Shown here piece by piece: positions 6,434 through 8,848 of a stretch of 8,848 nucleotides of DNA (its first letter is position 1; every line of letters starts with the position of its first letter). The position numbers were made by a program, and so were the translations under genes. The notes beneath the pieces are model-generated. The model was given only the letters and a program-made list of their open reading frames with translations. It was not told the origin of the DNA and searched no databases. This DNA is from Puniceicoccales bacterium (lineage in GTDB: Bacteria > Verrucomicrobiota > Verrucomicrobiia > Opitutales > JAIRKQ01). The stretch is from the NCBI GenBank assembly GCA_031270385.1, contig JAISXS010000080.1:1-8848 (forward strand). The letters run 5' to 3'.

Positions 6434-6677
6434 AATATTCCCTCCATAATTGTCTCGTGTCTGGCCCAATCGAATGCGAGGATGGAGCACGCTAATTTTT
6501 CCCACTTTTGGTTATAATCATCTTTCCCGAGAAAAGCATACCCTCTATTCCAAAAAACGAAAATTTTTCCGCTAAATATCGTCAAACAGAATGCTTTTTT
6601 TTAGTAAGATAACTATAGAATGCTTTTCTCATGTAAGACAACTATAGCTATTTCGCCTGAGAAGGGCGTGCTTTTCT
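6330..6677. other. 348-bp intergenic region between proS and the SEL1 cluster
   Basis: This gap holds the 14-bp tandem array (6401-6450) and most of the right cluster of dispersed repeats (6511 onward), and no convincing gene. Two minus-strand open frames here (6278-6505 and 6394-6585) are mostly repeat sequence and overlap proS or each other. I found no -35/-10 pair with proper spacing upstream of proS; TAAAAT at about 6367-6372 on the minus strand is the best -10-like hexamer, but it lacks a good -35 partner. An AT-rich palindrome at 6671-6690 lies at the 3' end of the SEL1 frame and is too weak to call a terminator. Confidence 0.5.
6401..6450. repeat. 14-bp short tandem repeat upstream of proS
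   Basis: About 3.6 copies of the unit CTCCATAATATTCC (plus strand) lie in a row: 6401-6414, a 13-nt variant with CG for CCA at 6415-6427, 6428-6441, and a partial copy at 6442-6450. On the minus strand each full junction reads GGAGGG, then AATATT, then ATG, that is, a Shine-Dalgarno at good distance from a start codon. Because the units are 13 or 14 nt, copy-number change would shift which frame the ATGs open. The array sits 72 nt upstream of the proS start. Confidence 0.85.
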
Positions 6678-6746
6678 TTATAAAAAAGAGAACTCCCCCA
6701 ACAAATATCGTTGAATAAGATGCCTTTGCTGAGTGTGACGGCTATA
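6511..6746. repeat. Right cluster of dispersed ~45-nt repeat (about five units)
   Basis: This is the same degenerate unit as in the left cluster. One copy lies on the minus strand at 6511-6552. Plus copies lie at about 6572-6616, 6616-6650 (fused to the previous one, sharing its CTATA end), a decayed one near 6659-6690, and 6703-6746. The stretch 6616-6646 is a perfect 31-nt inverted match to 21-51, and 6532-6553 a perfect 22-nt inverted match to 85-106. GAGAAAAGCAT at 6529-6539 can pair perfectly with 6620-6630, so a large hairpin is possible. The last unit (6703-6746) lies inside the 3' end of the broken SEL1 frame and shares its direction and wording (ATCGTTGAATA) with the unit at 128-168. 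No transposase or other coding content is seen. Confidence 0.75.
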
Positions 6747-7517
6747 TAACCCACAACGATGCATTTCTTTCAAGAACAACGTCGCCTGTCTATTTCCATT
6801 TTCCGAAGCTTTCGAGAACCATTCCTTGGCTTTTTTTCTATTTTTTTCGACGCCAAGTCCATCCAAAAACATAATGCCGATGTTTTTTTGTGCTTCTGAA
6901 TCACCCTGTTCAGCGGCCATTAAAAACCATTTCAACGCCTCGTTATAATCTTATTTGACATCTGTTCCGCTCCAATACATAGTACCAATAGCGGTGTATG
7001 ACAGGCACACCCCCTGTTTATCAGCCTTCAAAGACCATTCCATAGCTTTTGCATCATTTTTTTCTGTGCCAATTCCCAATAAAAACATAATGCTAACTTT
7101 TCTTTGGGCTTCTGGATCACCCTGCTCAGCCGCTTTCAAAAACCATTCCAACGCCTTCTCATAATCTTGTTCGACCCCATGTCCATTACAGTACATAACT
7201 CCAATGCCATTTTGAGCTCCTGCGTCACCTTGCTCAGCGGCCTTCAGAAACCATTCCAACGCTTTCTCATAATCTCGTTCGACCCCATGTCCGTTACAGT
7301 ACATAACCCCAATATCGCGCTGAGCCTTGGCATCTCTTTGCATGGCATGTTTTATACGACTTTCGAACTTATCGGCTTTCGTCTGAAATACTGAGGATTC
7401 AACTGGGTGATTTGATGTCTCTTCGCGTGCGGAATCAATGTAGCCACATGAAAAATTCACTGCCATAAATGTGACAATCGAAAAAATTAGCGTACGAAAC
7501 ATTTTTTTGTTTTTCAT
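6678..7517 (-). pseudogene. SEL1-repeat secreted protein, interrupted by in-frame TAA
   Basis: This is a full-length SEL1-like (TPR-related) gene split by one stop codon. Residues 1-24 form a signal peptide (basic KNKK start, hydrophobic LIFSIVTFMAV core). Five 36-residue SEL1 repeats follow, starting at residues 62, 98, 134 and 170 and after the stop. Repeat four is cut by TAA at 6951-6953, at the position where the sister repeat reads CAA in GVEQDY. Frame and 36-residue spacing continue perfectly beyond it (DYNEALKWFLMAAEQG), so one C-to-T change explains it. A 188-aa product with about 3.5 repeats is still possible. Downstream, only TTG (6935) or ATG (6920) could restart. The last about 26 residues come from the dispersed repeat, so the native C-terminus is probably lost too. 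SEL1 proteins usually act as protein-protein scaffolds; the partner is unknown. Confidence 0.82.
7125..7307. repeat. 108-bp direct DNA repeat within the SEL1 coding sequence
   Basis: The stretches 7125-7199 and 7233-7307 are near-identical at the DNA level, one SEL1 unit (36 codons, 108 bp) apart. They include runs such as CCATTCCAACGC and TTCGACCCCATGTCC. They encode the YCNGHGVE-DYEKALEWFLKAAEQG parts of repeats one and two. Close nucleotide identity in a family that is normally diverged points to recent duplication or gene conversion. Confidence 0.75.
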
Positions 7518-7557
7518 ACGTGTAAATTTCTATTTTTATGCAAAATAAAAGCAAGTA
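7518..7557 (-). promoter_or_regulatory. Conserved upstream block of the interrupted SEL1 gene
   Basis: The 17-nt string CAAAATAAAAGCAAGTA (plus strand, 7541-7557) recurs exactly at 8441-8457 upstream of the intact SEL1 gene, and the AT-rich spacer down to the ATG is also similar. On the minus strand TTGCTT is followed 16 nt later by TAGAAA, a possible weak -35/-10 pair. There is no Shine-Dalgarno next to the ATG. The conservation could mark a shared promoter or simply the edge of the duplicated segment. The rest of the gap up to 7754 shows no gene. Confidence 0.45.
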
Positions 7558-7754
7558 AGTTTACAAACGAGTTTCGTGGACATTGCTAACTTTGCCAATC
7601 TTTTGCCGTCGTTTCATGTCTATTTTCATCGCCGAATATAGTTATCGCACTTGACAAAAACATTTTATTAAATGATGCTTGCTGAAAAGATTCTTACTTT
7701 TGCAGAAAAATACACCCCTCCCAACTATGCCGATCAACCTGAGAACCTTCGCTC

Positions 7755-8417
7755 CTATCGGCGAATCCCACGTCGATCCAAAAGCAGCATTGACTCCTCA
7801 TCTCCATTCTCAGCAGCTTTTGAAATCCATTCCACAGCCTTCTCTTTATTTTTTTCGGTACCATTCCCAAATAAAAACGCGATACAAACGTTTCTTTGTG
7901 CTTCCGGATCACCATGTTCAGCGGCTTTCAGAAGCCATTCGAACGCTTTTCCATAATTTCGTCCGATGCCGCGTCCATTGTAATACATCATACCAACGAG
8001 AGCCTGTGATTCCAAGCATCCCTGCTCAGCGGCTTTCAAAAACCATTCGAACGCTTTCTCGTAATCTTGTTCGACGCCATCTCCACGGTGGTACATCATA
8101 CCAACGAGAGCCTGTGATTGCAAGCATCCCTGCTCAGCGGCTTTCAGAAACCATTCGAACGCTTTTTCAGCGTCCCGTTCGACGCCATCTCCGTCAGCGT
8201 ACATACAACCAAGGATATACTGGGCCTCGACATCTCCCTGCACGGCTAATTCTCGATGACTTTCGAATTCATCACTTCTTATCCGGGACACTAAGGCTTC
8301 CTTTATGCACCGCGACGTTTCCTCATCCGCGAAGTCGATATCGCCGTATGAAAAATTTACTGACGCGAATATGACGACCAAAAAGATTAATGTGTGAAGT
8401 AATTTTCCGTTTTTCAT
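7755..8417 (-). CDS. SEL1-repeat secreted protein, intact copy
   Basis: A 220-aa protein with an N-terminal signal peptide (KNGK, then the hydrophobic LIFLVVIFASV, with likely cleavage near the G at residue 25) and four 36-residue SEL1 repeats at about 62-97, 98-133, 134-169 and 170-205. These show the typical A-x-x-x-LG-x-MY-x-x-G-x-GV-x-x-D-x-x-KA-x-x-W-x-x-KAA-E-x-G pattern. It should be exported through Sec and act in the periplasm or outside the cell as a binding scaffold; no enzymatic domain is present. The paralogue downstream has Cys at residue 24 where this one has Tyr, so lipidation is not a family trait. The ATG start shares its context with the paralogue (ATGAAAAAC). A short TTCGC/GCGAA inverted repeat overlaps the stop but has no T-run. 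Partner and function are unknown; host interaction is a guess from the family. Confidence 0.85.
   Translation of the reverse strand: MKNGKLLHTLIFLVVIFASVNFSYGDIDFADEETSRCIKEALVSRIRSDEFESHRELAVQGDVEAQYILGCMYADGDGVERDAEKAFEWFLKAAEQGCLQSQALVGMMYHRGDGVEQDYEKAFEWFLKAAEQGCLESQALVGMMYYNGRGIGRNYGKAFEWLLKAAEHGDPEAQRNVCIAFLFGNGTEKNKEKAVEWISKAAENGDEESMLLLDRRGIRR
7985..8168. repeat. 108-bp direct DNA repeat in the intact SEL1 gene
   Basis: The 76-nt stretches 7985-8060 and 8093-8168 differ at only three positions by my reading and lie exactly 108 bp apart. They correspond to SEL1 repeats two and three, both with the unusual C-L-[QE]-S-Q-A-L-V-G-M-M-Y wording at the repeat start. This is much closer than the other repeat pairs in the same protein, and suggests a recent internal duplication or conversion. 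Confidence 0.8.
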
Positions 8418-8457
8418 TTGTATAAATTTTTATTTTTGCACAAAATAAAAGCAAGTA
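8418..8457 (-). promoter_or_regulatory. Conserved upstream block of the intact SEL1 gene
   Basis: Counterpart of the block at 7518-7557: the exact 17-nt match lies at 8441-8457, followed toward the ATG by a similar AT-rich leader. On the minus strand TTGCTT is followed 16 nt later by TAAAAA, again a weak promoter-like pair. No Shine-Dalgarno precedes the ATG. Whether it drives transcription cannot be told from sequence alone. Confidence 0.45.
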
Positions 8458-8484
8458 TAATTTTCGACTAGCATTCAAATTTTG

Positions 8485-8796
8485 TCATTCAGCCGGCTGC
8501 GGATGCGAAACTTGTGAATTTTTCCTGCTTTCGGCCGATTTACGATGATACATTTCTCTTTTCAAGAACATTATTGATTCTTCATCCCCACTTTCCGCGG
8601 CCTTCGAAAACCACTCCACAGCTTTTTCATCATTTTTTTCGACACCAATTCCCCAGAAAAACATAATTCCAATATTCCTCTGCGCCTCTGGACTACCTAG
8701 TTCAGCGGCTTTCGAAAACCATTCCAACGCCTTTTCAAAATTTTGTTCGACACCACATCCATGGTAATATATAGCAATTCCCCTTGACGAGGGCGT
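8485..8796 (-). pseudogene. 5'-truncated SEL1-repeat gene remnant
   Basis: The frame shows most of one SEL1 repeat (from GIAIYYHGCGVEQNFEKALEW, starting at 8781) and one complete repeat (SPEAQRNIGIMFFWGIGVEK...), then a C-terminal tail resembling the end of the downstream copy (FLKREMYH against FLKEMH). No signal peptide or N-terminal region is present. The frame is closed by TAA at 8797-8799 only five codons before recognisable homology begins, and the only internal start candidates are poor (TTG at 8727). It is therefore most likely a remnant cut at about 8782-8796, or a gene frameshifted there. The tail after the last repeat is basic and unrelated to known motifs. It lies 67 bp upstream of the intact copy and shows that the cluster once held at least three paralogues. 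Confidence 0.7.
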
Positions 8797-8848
8797 TTAA
8801 AAATATAGTAGGTAAGAGCGAGATGTACTATTCGAAAGATCTGAGGGA

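Noticed and set aside
6401..6450. Short tandem repeats considered as a CRISPR array
   Set aside because: Units are 13-14 nt and contiguous with no spacers, and no cas gene is present.
6394..6585. Minus-strand frame of 63 codons between proS and the SEL1 cluster
   Set aside because: It is built from the dispersed repeat and the 14-bp tandem array and has no homology I recognise.
7430..7460. Lipoprotein signal at Cys24 of the interrupted SEL1 protein
   Set aside because: The residues before Cys (N-F-S) fit a lipobox poorly, and the paralogue has Tyr at the same place.
7679..8374. Plus-strand open frame of 231 codons with an internal repeat pattern
   Set aside because: The repeats are the mirror of the 36-codon SEL1 periodicity on the minus strand; there is no independent evidence of coding.
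8490..8499. Perfect palindrome CAGCCGGCTG at the end of the SEL1 remnant as a terminator
   Set aside because: It has no loop and no following T-run, and lies inside the reading frame.

Overview
The window is an AT-leaning bacterial segment (roughly 40-45% GC by eye) in which every convincing gene lies on the minus strand, so transcription runs from the right end to the left. LptF/LptG lipopolysaccharide permease and CesT-type type III secretion chaperone signatures point to a diderm, host-associated bacterium. The Opitutus-like look of the DnaQ-type exonuclease, the type 3 ProRS, the chaperone and the tandem SEL1 proteins suggest a Verrucomicrobiota/PVC symbiont or pathogen. That placement is inference only.

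Right part (about 6678-8848): three tandem SEL1-repeat genes. From upstream these are a 5'-truncated remnant (8485-8796), an intact 220-aa secreted protein (7755-8417), and a third copy (6678-7517) whose frame is interrupted by one in-frame TAA exactly where its sister repeats carry CAA. The two copies with a 5' end share a signal-peptide region and a conserved upstream block, so the cluster arose by recent duplication and is decaying.

Middle and left (261-6329): a compact co-directional block. proS (ProRS type 3) is followed by hisS, then a MIP18/SufT-like DUF59 protein whose start is 1 nt past the hisS stop. After a 79-bp gap come a CesT-family chaperone, a RimJ/RimL-like GNAT acetyltransferase, an LptF/LptG permease and a DEDDh exonuclease, each within about 5-15 nt of the next. 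The first three look like translation/Fe-S housekeeping. The chaperone-GNAT pair may be a secretion chaperone and its client, but this is unproven.

The gene block is bracketed by two clusters of one degenerate repeat family of about 45 nt (12-168 and 6511-6746). The clusters share perfect 31-nt and 22-nt inverted matches about 6.5 kb apart, so the intervening segment could invert or have been rearranged. The right cluster also supplies the 3' end of the broken SEL1 frame. Between it and proS lies a 14-bp tandem array whose units form Shine-Dalgarno/ATG modules and open a small frame overlapping the proS start. No tRNA, rRNA, CRISPR array, transposase or integrase gene was seen.
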